Part shown: positions 49,451 through 60,218 of the stretch, piece after piece | How positions within the stretch are numbered: the first letter of the stretch is position 1 | How the letters are laid out: each line of letters opens with the position of its first letter | NCBI GenBank assembly: GCA_903834925.1 | Contig: CAILLA010000125.1 | Location: forward strand, 1 to 64,000 | Direction: 5' to 3' | DNA length: 64,000 nt | Source of the DNA: an uncultured Schlesneria sp. | GTDB taxonomy: Bacteria; Planctomycetota; Planctomycetia; Planctomycetales; Planctomycetaceae | Notes under the pieces: model-generated | Database searches by the model: none | Told to the model about the DNA's origin: nothing | What the model saw: the letters and a program-made list of their open reading frames with translations, nothing else | Translations under genes and position numbers: made by a program

Positions 49451-52020
49451 GTCAATGCCTTCGATTTGTCTTCCTTACTCTTTACGACGAATGTTTCTCG
49501 GTATTTCAAGTAAATGAATGATCCCGCCAGTACCATCACGCCAAGGATGATGAATGCGATAATCCGGTAGAACGAATCGAGTTGTGCCAGGTCACGGAAG
49601 AAGACTTTCCAAATGACGATCGCAAACAAAGACAGCCCCGCATACCGAAGCAAACGGATATTCCGCCAGATCCCCTGTAAGAGCCATGAGAATGCGAAGA
49701 TCGACCACAGGATCGAGACCCCGCCAGACCTGAGTCCTGGAACATAAACCGAGAGGAACGTGTTGAGCTCCAACGTGAGGAACGTAAACAGTGTTCCCAT
49801 TCCGAGCAAGCCGAAAATTACTGCGGCGTCAAAGTCACGTTTCCGATCATGAATACAGGCATAAGCAATTCCAAAAAAGGCAATGATCGCGCCGAAATCC
49901 AGCAATCGCATCGCCGCGTCATGGAACGAATAAATATTGCTCGCGTAAACATCGCGATAGATCATGTCTCCGGCCAGATTCCAGCTGGGGACATCTACGC
50001 AGAAGAGTTTGACCAGAACTGCCAACAACCCAAACGCGACGACCGTGATCAAGGTCCGGCTATGAGTCGCAATGGCTTGCCATAACACGATTCCGCACAG
50101 CACTAGCCAAAGTAAGGTCAACATCGGAAGTTTCAGTGGGGCGTAGGTGAACCCGATTGTCCGATTGACTTCCAGGTGCAGGTACAAGAACAGCATGCCA
50201 AGCGCCATTCCGATGATCGCTCGTGGCGCCCAGTTAGTTGGGATCAGTTCTGGAACATCATTATCGGGAACGACAGCTGAGGCTTCGCTACGCTGCCAGC
50301 CGAGCAGCAGCCGTTGTGCTCCCCCGAGCGAGATCACGGGGACTCCAAACATGACGATCCGTTCCACAAATTGCGGCCAGTACTCGGACCAGGGAATACT
50401 TGTTGCCAGCCCCTGTCCGAACTGTCGAGGCAAATCAATCAATCCAAACCTGAGCATCACAATTCCGTACAGAAAGAAGCTGACGTACTTGAGTGCATGA
50501 CTTCCCAGTTGTCGAGCGATCCACAACAGGACCAATGCCTGCAATGCCCAACTGACTGTGATCCATTGCTTTGACAAAACCAGTGGCACAGTGACGATCA
50601 CGAAGAACGAGGCCAGACCCAGGAAACTGACCAGCAATTCGCGGTCGATCAGCTTTCGGACCAGGAAGTAATAGACGTGCAGAGTGTAGAACAGTGCCAA
50701 GCCGAGCGTGACCGCAGCGGCCCATTCCTTGCCGTAAGGAACTGACACCAGCCGATAGCTTTCACCGAAGTAGACGAACGCATTGATCAACAACGCCGAC
50801 AGATCGAACAGGTTGGAATGTGCTCGATTCACCAGCTTGTACAGAAACGTCATCGTTGAAAACAGGATGAAGAACGCCGTAAGAAACGGAATCACGTTCC
50901 AGAAGTCTGCAACGGTGTAGGCTCGCATGGCATAGAAGTACAATCCGTAGGTGCATACAAAGCTCAGCAGGTTAACGAGCGGCCAGTTCTTCCAGTAACA
51001 AAGGCATAGGACTCCGATCCCGAGTATCAGCATGTAACCGAAAAGCGCGATGAAATCGACCGAACCGGTCGAAAGCATCAAAGGTGTCCCATAGCCTCCA
51101 AGAATCCCGAGCACAGCAACGAGCATTGAGTTAAAACGTACCGAGATTCCGCCAGCCAGGGCTGTTACCAAACCCATCAATGCAAATGCCGGGATCGGTT
51201 CCACTAAATGATAAAAATTTGCGGCGGCAAAAACGCTGAAGTACAGCGTCGCCAGTCCCCCACCCATCAATCCTTGCCCGAAGATATGATATCGGCCGCC
51301 AAGTAAACGAGTGCCGACCGTCAACAATGCCAATCCCGCACCGGCAGCCATTGCCACTCGGGCCACAGGCTTGATCAAGTTATGATCGAATGAGTACTTC
51401 AAAAAGAAGCCCACTCCGATCACCAGGATCAGAATCCCCAACCGAAGCAGCCACTGGCTGGCGATCGCGTATTCCAATGAAACACCGGTCGGGGCGTGTT
51501 CTTCGCCGACGATGATCCAGCTCCAAATCTTTTCCAGTGTCTCTTTTGCCGCTTGTTCAAACTTGCTCGGCTTTCGCGGCTCGGTTGAGGCAACGTTGTT
51601 TTCCGGCTTCGATTGTCGACTGCGTAACAATTCCGTTGTCGTCAATGTTCTGGAAGTCGGTATTCTTGGAGGGGTGTCGCGACCAACCGGAAGTGCAGGC
51701 GAAACAAGGTCATCATCGAAAATGACCTCGGCAGGCTCGTCTTCAGGTGGCTTGACCGGCTCGTTTGTGGGAACGTGAGATTGTGGTGAAACAGGGAAGG
51801 TTGGATGTACGAGCGGTGGCGTTGAGGGCCGGATTTCGGCTGGTTGCGGACGGACAGTCTCCAGCGTCTCCTGAACGGGTGCCTTCAGAGATTGCAACGA
51901 GATCTCTTTGAGCTCCAGGATTTCCTTCCGAAGGAACGTAAAGCTTTCCTCTTGTTCTTTCAAACTCTTCCTGAGTATCACTGCACAATAAATCATGAGG
52001 AAAAAAAGGAGTACGAGCAT
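49447..52020 (-). CDS. DUF2339 polytopic membrane protein
   Basis: An 857-residue protein. It has a short N-terminal membrane helix, a coiled-coil segment ([20 protein letters not shown]), a Pro-rich linker of about 100 residues, then some 20 or more predicted membrane helices starting at about residue 190 ([20 protein letters not shown]). Motifs typical of DUF2339 are [14 protein letters not shown] and [15 protein letters not shown]. The function of this family is not established; envelope stress or transport roles are speculative. It overlaps DUF3999 by four bases and is transcribed with it. Confidence 0.9.
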   Translation of the reverse strand: MLVLLFFLMIYCAVILRKSLKEQEESFTFLRKEILELKEISLQSLKAPVQETLETVRPQPAEIRPSTPPLVHPTFPVSPQSHVPTNEPVKPPEDEPAEVIFDDDLVSPALPVGRDTPPRIPTSRTLTTTELLRSRQSKPENNVASTEPRKPSKFEQAAKETLEKIWSWIIVGEEHAPTGVSLEYAIASQWLLRLGILILVIGVGFFLKYSFDHNLIKPVARVAMAAGAGLALLTVGTRLLGGRYHIFGQGLMGGGLATLYFSVFAAANFYHLVEPIPAFALMGLVTALAGGISVRFNSMLVAVLGILGGYGTPLMLSTGSVDFIALFGYMLILGIGVLCLCYWKNWPLVNLLSFVCTYGLYFYAMRAYTVADFWNVIPFLTAFFILFSTMTFLYKLVNRAHSNLFDLSALLINAFVYFGESYRLVSVPYGKEWAAAVTLGLALFYTLHVYYFLVRKLIDRELLVSFLGLASFFVIVTVPLVLSKQWITVSWALQALVLLWIARQLGSHALKYVSFFLYGIVMLRFGLIDLPRQFGQGLATSIPWSEYWPQFVERIVMFGVPVISLGGAQRLLLGWQRSEASAVVPDNDVPELIPTNWAPRAIIGMALGMLFLYLHLEVNRTIGFTYAPLKLPMLTLLWLVLCGIVLWQAIATHSRTLITVVAFGLLAVLVKLFCVDVPSWNLAGDMIYRDVYASNIYSFHDAAMRLLDFGAIIAFFGIAYACIHDRKRDFDAAVIFGLLGMGTLFTFLTLELNTFLSVYVPGLRSGGVSILWSIFAFSWLLQGIWRNIRLLRYAGLSLFAIVIWKVFFRDLAQLDSFYRIIAFIILGVMVLAGSFIYLKYRETFVVKSKEDKSKALT

Positions 52021-52249
52021 AGCGCGTTCCCGAAACCAAACAGAGAGAAAGTCAGAGTCACCCTTTATGGCGATGGTTTCTCGGAAATATCACAGAGAAA
52101 GTTGTTTTTTTTCGAGAATTCGAAAAATTGGCACTGGAACGCTTTGCCAAACTGTTGGTTTCGTCGTTTCGTTTTGCACGAAAAGCCGAATTGAATGGCC
52201 AGACGCCGACTGTTATTCTTGAACGGTATCCATATAAAGGGGTTCCAAT

Positions 52250-53977
52250 ATGGGATTGACTACCTTTTCAAGACTTGGTTGCGTGGTCTTATTGCTGACA
52301 TACGGCGTGTCGGGACCCGGACGTCTGTGTGCCGATGAAGCGAATGTCGCGGCGTCAGATCTGAAAGAGGAAACCTTTGGTTCCGCTGCTGACCAAGGTC
52401 GCCTCGTCTGGGCCCTGTTGGAGGCTATTGAGCAACACCACATTGCACCACCACCGCGTCAAGCTTTAATTCGAGTCATCACGCGGACATTTTTCAGGGT
52501 CCCAAAGGATGCGCCGGACGATGTTCTTTACAGGGAATTACTCGAAAGCCTCGATGCAGAATTTCTTAAATGTCAGAGCGCTGATGAAATGGCGAAATTC
52601 GTTGAGCGAACCGAATGCCTTCAGCTTGATTTCGGTCGCGTGATTGCCGACTTGAAGTCGGGTTTCGGCGAGATCCTGGGTGAGTTCCATTTGATCCGTT
52701 CCAAAGACCATGATGTCGAAGAGCAGTTTCGAGGTAATCGATATGTTGGGCTGGGTGTCGGATTGCGGATGAACCCATCCGGTTCGCCGAGTTTTGCACG
52801 TATTGTTCCAGGGAGTGCTGCTGACCGTGGTGGTCTGGTGGCCAATACCTACATTCACGAGATTGACGGTCGGTCAACAGAAAATCTTTCTCAGGAGAAG
52901 ATTCTCGATTTGCTGCGCGGACCAGCGGGGAGTGACGTCACTCTCAAGGTTTCGACCGATCAGTCCAAAGAGCAACGGGACGTTACGTTGACACGCGGCG
53001 TCGTTCGGTTTGAGTCGCTGAAGAACCGGAATCATCAGTCGCTGAATCGAGACAGTCTTCGAATTGATCAACAAGAGCCAATCGGCTGGATTCACGTCGA
53101 AACCATTAATGGTAGCACGCTGCATGAACTTCGCGTCGCCGAACAGCGTGCAAAGGAGGACGGAATTCAAGTCCTTGTGCTCGATTTTCGGGGAAACGAA
53201 ACGCCCGGAGATCTTCATCAGGCGTTGCTCGTTGCGGACAGCTTATTGGATGGTGGTGCGATCTGTGAACGAATTGAAGGCTCGGCGGAGCCGAAGATCG
53301 AATACGCAGATCGAGAATGTTTGTTTCGAGAAGTCCGTCTTGTGGTTCTGATCGATTTGACGACAGGTCCGTTCCATTCCGTAATCGCCGCCGCGCTACG
53401 GGATTCGGGAAGGGCCAAACTGGTGGGACGATCGGCCGAATTCAAGGGATTCATTTCCAGTACGGTCAGACTGAGCGGGGTTCCATATTCCCTGACGATG
53501 AACACGATCAGGCTGAATCGTCTATCTGACAACTACCAGTGGCCCTTGATACCGGATTATTCCATCGCACAAAACGACGGAGTCGCAGCGAATCAGCCCC
53601 CGATTCCCCAAGGTTTTCGGATGGGAAATCGAATGATTCTCGACAGTGATCTCAATACACGACCATCAGACGTCGGAAAGATGACATCTTCGATTGAAGC
53701 AAAGAGATCCGCTGATTCCGCGAAATCGGATCAAGATCCTCAGCGACGTTCAAATGCGTCCGAAGTCGTCGCACAAGATACTCCCAAAATTCCACAAGTG
53801 CCAAAGTCACAACAAAACGACCAGCTCCCGGTCCGACGGACTTCGCTCAAGAGGCAGCTACCGATCGAGGACCTTGCCATTCTTGTTGCAATGGAAATAC
53901 AACGTGGTCTCCCTCCTCGGTCAGTTCAACCCGTTGCACATGCTCAAGACGAGCAAAGCAAAGAATCGATAAAATGA
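52250..53977 (+). CDS. secreted PDZ/S41-like protein, probably catalytically dead
   Basis: A 575-residue exported protein. A signal peptide covers about 1-28. A helical domain (30-160) is followed by a PDZ domain near 165-250 (YVGLGVGLRMNPSGSPSFAR, then GLVANTYIHEIDG) and a C-terminal-protease-like S41 domain (IGWIHVETINGS, VLVLDFRGNETPGDLHQALL). Where active S41 enzymes have TASASEI, this protein has TTGPFHSVI, so the usual nucleophile position appears to be His; the following ALRDSGRAKLVG and EFKG keep the rest of the pattern. The last 120 residues are polar linker. It overlaps the next gene by four bases. Confidence 0.8.
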   Translation: MGLTTFSRLGCVVLLLTYGVSGPGRLCADEANVAASDLKEETFGSAADQGRLVWALLEAIEQHHIAPPPRQALIRVITRTFFRVPKDAPDDVLYRELLESLDAEFLKCQSADEMAKFVERTECLQLDFGRVIADLKSGFGEILGEFHLIRSKDHDVEEQFRGNRYVGLGVGLRMNPSGSPSFARIVPGSAADRGGLVANTYIHEIDGRSTENLSQEKILDLLRGPAGSDVTLKVSTDQSKEQRDVTLTRGVVRFESLKNRNHQSLNRDSLRIDQQEPIGWIHVETINGSTLHELRVAEQRAKEDGIQVLVLDFRGNETPGDLHQALLVADSLLDGGAICERIEGSAEPKIEYADRECLFREVRLVVLIDLTTGPFHSVIAAALRDSGRAKLVGRSAEFKGFISSTVRLSGVPYSLTMNTIRLNRLSDNYQWPLIPDYSIAQNDGVAANQPPIPQGFRMGNRMILDSDLNTRPSDVGKMTSSIEAKRSADSAKSDQDPQRRSNASEVVAQDTPKIPQVPKSQQNDQLPVRRTSLKRQLPIEDLAILVAMEIQRGLPPRSVQPVAHAQDEQSKESIK

Positions 53978-55773
53978 TATTGAAAAGATTGACCAGTCTC
54001 CTGCTTTTGATTGCGGTGGCCGGCTTTACCTCAGCCACCGGAATCGCTGCCGAAGAGAGCCTTGCGGTTCAATTTCGTCGCCCGGTGGCGATTGCCGTCT
54101 CACACGGAGGAACCCGGCTGGCGATCGCGAATCAGCGCAGCGGAACGATTTCGCTGGTCGACCCGCAAAAAAAGAGAGTCGTTCTGGAAGCCGCAACTGG
54201 AAAACGACTTTCCGATCTGATCGTGACTGGCGACACGCGACGGTTTCTTGTGACCGATGAAGAGGCTCATCAACTGATCGCCGTCTCGTTTTCTTCCACA
54301 GGTTACACTGTCGAAAAGCGGCTTACCGTCTGCCGTTATCCGGTGACTGTTCGTATCGACAATGAGGGAACATACGCATTTGTTGCATCACTCTGGTCCA
54401 GAACAGTCACGATTGTCGACCTGAAGTCTTGGTTCGACGAGGGAGACAAATCGGTTGCTGCGAGGACTCATCAGATCCGTTTGCCATTCGCACCACGTGA
54501 AATGCTCGTCCTGAATGTCGCTGACCAAAAAGCCAAAATTCCTTCGCTAGAAAACCCTCGATTAAAGGTCGTGGTTGCCGACGGATTCGGTTCTCGATTA
54601 GCCGTGATCGACCCAGAATCAGGACAGATCGATTCCGTCCGCGAGATTCCGGCACACGCGATTCGGGGCCTGCGACTGCATCCGACGAAATCTCAAATGG
54701 TGATCTCACATCAGGTGCTGAGCCGACTGGCTCAATCGACGTTTGATGACGTTCATTGGGGAAGCCTGATGACCAACGTGCTGAGATCCGTGGAATTATC
54801 AGACCTGCTTGATCCCCAAGCCGATCTCTTGAAGCATAGCATCCTGGAATACCTGGGAGGTCCTGATCGTGGAGCCGGCGACCCTGCAGAGTTCGTCATG
54901 AGGTCCGATGGTCTGACAGGAATTGCACTGAGCGGGACCGATGAATTGATTCTGCATGACGAGAATCACGTTTACAGTGGCCGGGTGAAAACCGAGAGTT
55001 ACCCGACCGCCGTCGCCCTTGGGACGGACGGAGTCTATTCGTACGTCCTGAATACACTCAGCGATTCGGTGTCGGTCGTTCAACTCGCCGGACCGCTTCT
55101 TGCTGGAACAATCTCGCTTGGTCCTCAGCCTGATTTGACGGCCGCGGATCGAGGGGAACGGCTGTTTCACAACGCGAAACTGTCACACGATGGTTGGTTC
55201 AGTTGCTCCAGTTGCCATGTTCAGGGTCATACCAACGGGTTACTGAACGACAACATGACTGATGGAACATTTGGTACGGCGAAGCGTGTATTAACACTTC
55301 GTGGCGTTGCCGACACCGCTCCCTATTCCTGGACAGGTCGTTTCAAAACATTAAGCGATCAGATCGCACACTCGGTCAAATCGACGATGCAGGGTAATCC
55401 GCTGAGCGTAGACGAAACGAACGACCTGGAAGCTTACATGAAAACCCTGCCGCCACCGCCGGCATTGGAGACTGAGGAGAATCTTGCGGTCGAGCGCGGG
55501 GCCGCAATCTTTGAAGCACAGAATTGTCGCAGCTGTCACTCGAAGCCCACGTTCACCTCGGCCAGGATTGCGGATGTTGGACTGAAAGATGAACGGGGAA
55601 CCTCGAAATTCAATCCGCCATCACTGCGAGGAGTCAGCCAGAATGCCCCTTACTTTCATGATGGCCGGGCGAGAAGCCTGGAAGCCGTCTTCACTGAGTT
55701 CAAACACCAGCTTAACGGCGAACTTTCCACTGAGCAGCTTGGCGATCTGATTTCCTATCTGAATGATCTTTAA
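53974..55773 (+). CDS. propeller plus di-haem cytochrome (MauG-like) protein
   Basis: A 599-residue exported protein. After the signal peptide (1-25) comes a YncE-like propeller (about 30-380; IAVSHGGTRLAIANQRSGTI, VTGDTRRFLVTDEEAHQL), then a di-haem domain with CSSCH near residue 411 and CRSCH near 518, together with APYSWTGRFKTL and NAPYFHDGRARSLEAVFTEF, typical of the cytochrome-c peroxidase/MauG group. It begins within the stop of the PDZ/S41-like gene, so the two are translated together and may act in one periplasmic redox or maturation step; that is inference. Confidence 0.88.
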   Translation: MILKRLTSLLLLIAVAGFTSATGIAAEESLAVQFRRPVAIAVSHGGTRLAIANQRSGTISLVDPQKKRVVLEAATGKRLSDLIVTGDTRRFLVTDEEAHQLIAVSFSSTGYTVEKRLTVCRYPVTVRIDNEGTYAFVASLWSRTVTIVDLKSWFDEGDKSVAARTHQIRLPFAPREMLVLNVADQKAKIPSLENPRLKVVVADGFGSRLAVIDPESGQIDSVREIPAHAIRGLRLHPTKSQMVISHQVLSRLAQSTFDDVHWGSLMTNVLRSVELSDLLDPQADLLKHSILEYLGGPDRGAGDPAEFVMRSDGLTGIALSGTDELILHDENHVYSGRVKTESYPTAVALGTDGVYSYVLNTLSDSVSVVQLAGPLLAGTISLGPQPDLTAADRGERLFHNAKLSHDGWFSCSSCHVQGHTNGLLNDNMTDGTFGTAKRVLTLRGVADTAPYSWTGRFKTLSDQIAHSVKSTMQGNPLSVDETNDLEAYMKTLPPPPALETEENLAVERGAAIFEAQNCRSCHSKPTFTSARIADVGLKDERGTSKFNPPSLRGVSQNAPYFHDGRARSLEAVFTEFKHQLNGELSTEQLGDLISYLNDL

Positions 55774-55933
55774 ATCGTACTTCGCGTTCATTCGACGAGG
55801 CGATGATCAGTATCAGTAGAAAACGAGCGTCGTTCGTGGGCGTCAGTTGTTATAGTAACGGCGATGACGAGACAGAGTCGTTTGGTCGGCGATCGATCAC
55901 AACCGGAAGCTCATTTGAAAGCGTGAAGTCACG

Positions 55934-56716
55934 ATGAATCTCCAGCCGCTTGACCTGATTCCAATGTGGTTCTTTTTTCCGCTGATCGCGGTGGTCAGCA
56001 TGCTCGCAGTCGAAGGAGGGTATCGATTCGGGAGATGGAGAGTGCAAGGGAATGTTGCGGAAAAGGATGCATCGCTGGATGCGATGGTTGCCTCGGTACT
56101 TGGTTTATTGGGATTCATGCTGGCATTCACATTCAGTATGGCGGCAGCTCGCTACGACGCTCGCCGGCAGGCGGTCTTCGAAGAAGCAAATTCAATCGGC
56201 ACGACTTATCTCAGGGCACGGCTGTTGCCGGAACCACAGCGTTCGAAGATTGCCGATCTGCTTCGTCAATACACGGAAAATCGTGTTCAACTCGGGGCGC
56301 AGGCCAGAATCGATGAGCTCGTGACACAGTCCGGAGTGTTTCACGATCAACTCTGGTCACAGTCTGTGGCGGCGGTCGAGCAGGACCCTCGTTCGATCAT
56401 GACGAACCTGTTTCTTCAGTCTCTTAATGAGACGATTGACCTTCATAACAAACGCGTGTTTGTCGGCCTGCAAAGTCGGATCCCAATCACGATCTGGTTT
56501 GCCTTATTCAGCTTGACTTTGTTCGGAATGTCATCCGTCGGGTATCAGGCCGGAATGAACTCGCCGAGGCGATCTCCGGAAATGCCGGTTCTGGCCTTGG
56601 CGTTTGCAGGGGTCTTATTCCTGAACGTTGACTTGGATCGCCCGCAAGAGGGATTGCTTCGCGTCAGCCAGCAGCCCATGATCGATTTGCTCAAGACGAT
56701 GAACAACGTCCCTTAG
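55934..56716 (+). CDS. DUF4239 (bestrophin-like) membrane protein
   Basis: A 260-residue membrane protein with two helices near the N-terminus (MWFFFPLIAVVSMLAVEGGY and VLGLLGFMLAFTFSMAAARY), a central soluble helical part, and two more near 190-235. RYDARRQAVFEEANSIGTTY is the hallmark of the DUF4239 group, which is distantly related to bestrophin channels. The ribosome-binding site is weak. It precedes the GH13 gene by 39 bp on the same strand. Confidence 0.85.
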   Translation: MNLQPLDLIPMWFFFPLIAVVSMLAVEGGYRFGRWRVQGNVAEKDASLDAMVASVLGLLGFMLAFTFSMAAARYDARRQAVFEEANSIGTTYLRARLLPEPQRSKIADLLRQYTENRVQLGAQARIDELVTQSGVFHDQLWSQSVAAVEQDPRSIMTNLFLQSLNETIDLHNKRVFVGLQSRIPITIWFALFSLTLFGMSSVGYQAGMNSPRRSPEMPVLALAFAGVLFLNVDLDRPQEGLLRVSQQPMIDLLKTMNNVP

Positions 56717-56755
56717 GCATTCCATCGCAGTGACAACGCTCTGTGAGGAGACTTG

Positions 56756-58243
56756 ATGAACACAACACACAATCCCTTGCTGTACCAGATCAATACTCGC
56801 GTCTGGCTGACGGAGCTGTCCAGAATGCTGGAACGGACTGTGACGCTTGACGATATCCCCGACAGCGAACTTGACCGGCTCGCGAGCCTTGGCTTTGATT
56901 GGTTGTGGTTTCTGAGCGTGTGGCAGACCGGTCCCACATCCCAGCATGTTTCCCGCACGAATCCTGTATGGCGAGCTGAATTTGAAGAGACACTGCCCGA
57001 TTTGACCGAAGACGACATTCAAGGTTCGGGGTTTGCCATTACAGGATACAGGGTCCACGAGAATCTTGGGGGAGCCGCCGCATTGGCGCGACTTCGGGAA
57101 CGGCTTCATGAGCGCGGTCTGAAACTGATGCTCGACTTTGTTCCCAATCACGTGGGACTGGATCACCCGTGGGTTGACAGCCACCCCGACTATTTTATTC
57201 AAGGGACGGGAAACGATCTGGCTCATGCCCCACATAACTTTGTCTGGGTGAAGAGTCGCCAACGCGATCTTTTGTTAGCGCATGGCCGCGATCCCTATTT
57301 CGCTGGTTGGGTTGATACTTTGCAACTCAACTATGCCAATCCCGCGCTCCAGAAGGCGATGATGGACGAACTTGTCCAAATTGCCAGTCAATGCGATGGG
57401 GTTCGTTGCGATATGGCGATGCTGGTACTTCCCGAAATTTTCGAAAGAACTTGGGGCAAACCTGCTCCGTTATTCTGGCCGACTGCCATCCAGGAAGTCC
57501 GCGAACGGTATCCCAAGTTCCTTCTCCTGGCAGAAGTTTACTGGGATATGGAATGGACACTTCAGCAACAGGGATTCAACTACGCTTACGATAAACGGTT
57601 ATATGACCGCCTGAGAGAAGGTCATGCACGACCCGTACGTGAGCATTTCTATGCAGGGCTCGATTACCAGAACAGGCTCGCTCGTTTTCTGGAAAATCAT
57701 GACGAGCCACGTGCTGCGGCGACATTTTCGCCCGGCGTTCACCATGCTGCTGCGGTCATCTCGTTTCTCTCTCCGGGGCTTCGCTTCTTTCACGACGGCC
57801 AGTTCGAAGGTCGAAAGAAACGAATTTCGCCGCATCTTGTTCGCGCTCCACAGGAACCGGCCGATGCGGATTTGAAACGGTTTTATGATCGCTTGTTGAA
57901 CATATTAAATCTGCCCGCGGTCCGCGAAGGCGAGTGGCAGTTAATGGAGTGTAAACCGGCCTGGGATGGGAACGGGACGAACGACGATTTTTTCGTTTCC
58001 GTATGGCGCAGCTGGGACAAACAAACTCTCGTGGTTGCTGTAAACTACTCATCTCATCAAAGTCAGTGCTATGTTCGCTTGCCGTTTGAAGATCTTGACG
58101 GCTCAATATGGCGATTAAGCGATCAGCTTAGTCCCGCCTGTTACGTACGGGACGGAGAGGATCTCTGTGGACGCGGGCTGTACCTGGATATGGCCGCCTG
58201 GGAATCTGCGGTTTTCTCTTTTAGCTTGTACAATAGCATTTGA
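56756..58243 (+). CDS. GH13 alpha-amylase-family enzyme
   Basis: A 495-residue glycoside-hydrolase family 13 protein. The four conserved regions are present: DFVPNH near residue 127, GVRCDMAM with nucleophile Asp219, LLAEVYWD with acid Glu260, and FLENHDEPRA with Asp316. No signal peptide is visible, so it is probably cytoplasmic and acts on glycogen, maltooligosaccharide or trehalose-type substrates. GAGGAG lies five bases before the ATG at 56756. The C-terminal 100 residues form the usual beta domain. Confidence 0.92.
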   Translation: MNTTHNPLLYQINTRVWLTELSRMLERTVTLDDIPDSELDRLASLGFDWLWFLSVWQTGPTSQHVSRTNPVWRAEFEETLPDLTEDDIQGSGFAITGYRVHENLGGAAALARLRERLHERGLKLMLDFVPNHVGLDHPWVDSHPDYFIQGTGNDLAHAPHNFVWVKSRQRDLLLAHGRDPYFAGWVDTLQLNYANPALQKAMMDELVQIASQCDGVRCDMAMLVLPEIFERTWGKPAPLFWPTAIQEVRERYPKFLLLAEVYWDMEWTLQQQGFNYAYDKRLYDRLREGHARPVREHFYAGLDYQNRLARFLENHDEPRAAATFSPGVHHAAAVISFLSPGLRFFHDGQFEGRKKRISPHLVRAPQEPADADLKRFYDRLLNILNLPAVREGEWQLMECKPAWDGNGTNDDFFVSVWRSWDKQTLVVAVNYSSHQSQCYVRLPFEDLDGSIWRLSDQLSPACYVRDGEDLCGRGLYLDMAAWESAVFSFSLYNSI

Positions 58244-58280
58244 TCGTCGGCAACAATCTCGCTCGAAGTATTCACAATGA

Positions 58281-58601
58281 TCATGCGTTGGTGTCAGTTG
58301 TGAGAATAGTTTTCGACGAGTTCTTCTCGCAGTCTGGAGCCGATCGAACTGGTATCAGAAACCTTCCGACCCAGACTCCCGCACCAAACCCCATGAGGGT
58401 TCCACAGACGAGCAATTGAGACTCTCGATTGAGAGATGAAAGACTGAGGGCGGTGACGTAGTTCACACCAGTCAGCAAACCCATTGCCAATGTGAGACCG
58501 CAGATCAACCACGGTAAATCTCGCCAACGGTATCCCGTCAGCCGAAACGATTTCGCTTGAGGATCGAGCCGAAATTCATTTCTGTCGTGGTCTTCGTTCA
58601 T
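58281..58601 (-). CDS. small two-helix membrane protein
   Basis: A 106-residue protein with two membrane helices (LPWLICGLTLAMGLLTGVNY and LLVCGTLMGFGAGVWVGRFL) and charged ends. No family is recognised. It converges with the GH13 gene, ending about 40 bp from its stop, and is weakly supported by its upstream sequence. Confidence 0.6.
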   Translation of the reverse strand: MNEDHDRNEFRLDPQAKSFRLTGYRWRDLPWLICGLTLAMGLLTGVNYVTALSLSSLNRESQLLVCGTLMGFGAGVWVGRFLIPVRSAPDCEKNSSKTILTTDTNA

Positions 58602-58939
58602 CGTAATCCGCTCGTGTTGCCGCTTGTTTGTTCGTGTTACCGCTTGTCAGAAAGACAACGTCAATCATTCGCCTGCGGATCAAATCGATTGCCGATTTTT
58701 GGCCAAAAAGTCGAAATCGCCGGGAACTCATTGTTATTCAGCGACAAGGCCCAATTGTAAAGAACTCGTGAAGTTGAGGCTGTGTGAGATTAGCCTGAAG
58801 CCTTGTTTTCCAATTTTTCTTAAAAATCGGAGTTAATCGTAGTTTCGAACTGCGGTTCTTCTCGTACTAGAGAAATCGAACGATTTTTGTGATCGTTCGT
58901 TGTTCGCTTGTACTGGACATTCAATGTGTGGAGATCGTA
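58602..58939. other. intergenic leader of the FAS1 gene
   Basis: No gene seen. The right-hand 150 bp are AT-rich, include AAAATCGGAGTTAATCG, and contain an imperfect inverted repeat around ATCGAACGATTTTTG/GATCGTTCG near 58876-58900, which may be part of a promoter or leader structure. Confidence 0.4.
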
Positions 58940-59983
58940 ATGATTCGTCGATTGATTAGTGGAATGGCCGCAGCGGCTCTCGTCATGACTTCTTCGGTTG
59001 GTGCTTTCGCTCAAGGCGCACCAGGAAAAGACATTGTCACGACAGCTGTCGAGGCTGGTTCATTCAAGACTCTGGTGGCCGCAGTCAAGGCTGCTGGACT
59101 GGTAGAAACTCTGCAAGGGAAGGGGCCATTTACTGTCTTCGCACCAACAGATGAAGCGTTCGCCAAGTTGCCTGCTGGGACTGTCGAGACACTGTTGAAG
59201 CCTGAAAACAAGCAGAAGTTGATTTCAATCCTGACCTACCATGTGGTTCCCGGAAAAGTTTTAGCAGCCGATGTGGTCAAGTTGAACGCGGCCCCGACTG
59301 TGAACGGCCAACGGGTCGACATCAAGGTTGACGGCGGCAAGGTGAAAGTCGATCAAGCCAACGTCGTCGCAACTGACATTGCGACTTCAAATGGCGTGAT
59401 TCACGTCATCGATCAGGTGATTCTGCCATCATTCGATGATCTCGCAACCACCGCCGACAAGGCCGGAACATTCAAGACTTTGATTGCGGCAGCGAAAGCT
59501 GCGGGTATTGTCCCCGTTTTGACAGGGGATCAGCCACTGACCGTCTTCGCCCCCACCGATGCCGCGTTCGCAAAATTGCCTGCCGGAACCGTCGAAGCGC
59601 TTGTGAAACCGGAGAACAAAGACAAGCTTGCTGCGATCCTGAAGTTCCACGTCGTGCCGGGTCGAGTCTACTCCAATGACGTTCTCGCGAATAAAGGATT
59701 AAAAACTGTTCAAGGCGGAACTTTAAACGCTGCGGTGAAAGATGGAGCGGCGACGATCAATGGTGCCGGAATTGTTGCAGCCGACATCGATGCGTCGAAC
59801 GGAGTCATTCACGTCATTGATGCTGTTCTGTTACCTCCCGCCGCCACGGCGAAAGGTGCGCAGGTCATTCACGCTGTTCCTCAGTATGTTCACGTTCAAC
59901 CGGCTACCCAGTATGGAAGCTACGTTTGTCCGCAGACTGGTCGAGTGATTTCCTATCAGATGCAAACTGCTCATCGTCGGTAG
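58940..59983 (+). CDS. secreted protein with two fasciclin (FAS1) domains
   Basis: A 347-residue exported protein. The signal peptide ([20 protein letters not shown]) is followed by two FAS1 domains at about 30-165 and 170-300, each with the H1 motif ([20 protein letters not shown] and [20 protein letters not shown]) and the H2-type end ([15 protein letters not shown] and [15 protein letters not shown]). A Tyr/Gln-rich tail with one Cys follows. The start at 58940 has GGAG seven bases upstream. FAS1 proteins mediate adhesion or matrix contact. The two domains are about 60 percent alike, pointing to duplication. Confidence 0.95.
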   Translation: MIRRLISGMAAAALVMTSSVGAFAQGAPGKDIVTTAVEAGSFKTLVAAVKAAGLVETLQGKGPFTVFAPTDEAFAKLPAGTVETLLKPENKQKLISILTYHVVPGKVLAADVVKLNAAPTVNGQRVDIKVDGGKVKVDQANVVATDIATSNGVIHVIDQVILPSFDDLATTADKAGTFKTLIAAAKAAGIVPVLTGDQPLTVFAPTDAAFAKLPAGTVEALVKPENKDKLAAILKFHVVPGRVYSNDVLANKGLKTVQGGTLNAAVKDGAATINGAGIVAADIDASNGVIHVIDAVLLPPAATAKGAQVIHAVPQYVHVQPATQYGSYVCPQTGRVISYQMQTAHRR

Positions 59984-60030
59984 AAGTTGTCGGGGGTGTT
60001 CAATACGCTCGCGAAAAGTCCTGAGGTCCG

Positions 60031-60066
60031 ATCAACGCTTGGAACATTGTTGTTTCAAGCGTTGAT
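60031..60066 (+). terminator. candidate terminator after the FAS1 gene
   Basis: A 16-base stem with one mismatch, ATCAACGCTTGGAACA and TGTTTCAAGCGTTGAT, around TTGT. It is about 50 bp past the stop codon. There is no strong U-run, so termination is inferred from position and stem strength. Confidence 0.55.
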
Positions 60067-60218
60067 TCATTAGATGGCTCTGCATACATCGCACTCACCG
60101 CCCGACTTACCTGGACTTTATTTCGAGTGATGCGGTCTGATTGGAAAACTTCTCTGGAAATGACATCTGCGACCACAAAACGACTAAAACGGTGGTCGTG
60201 AATCGTCTTACCACATTA

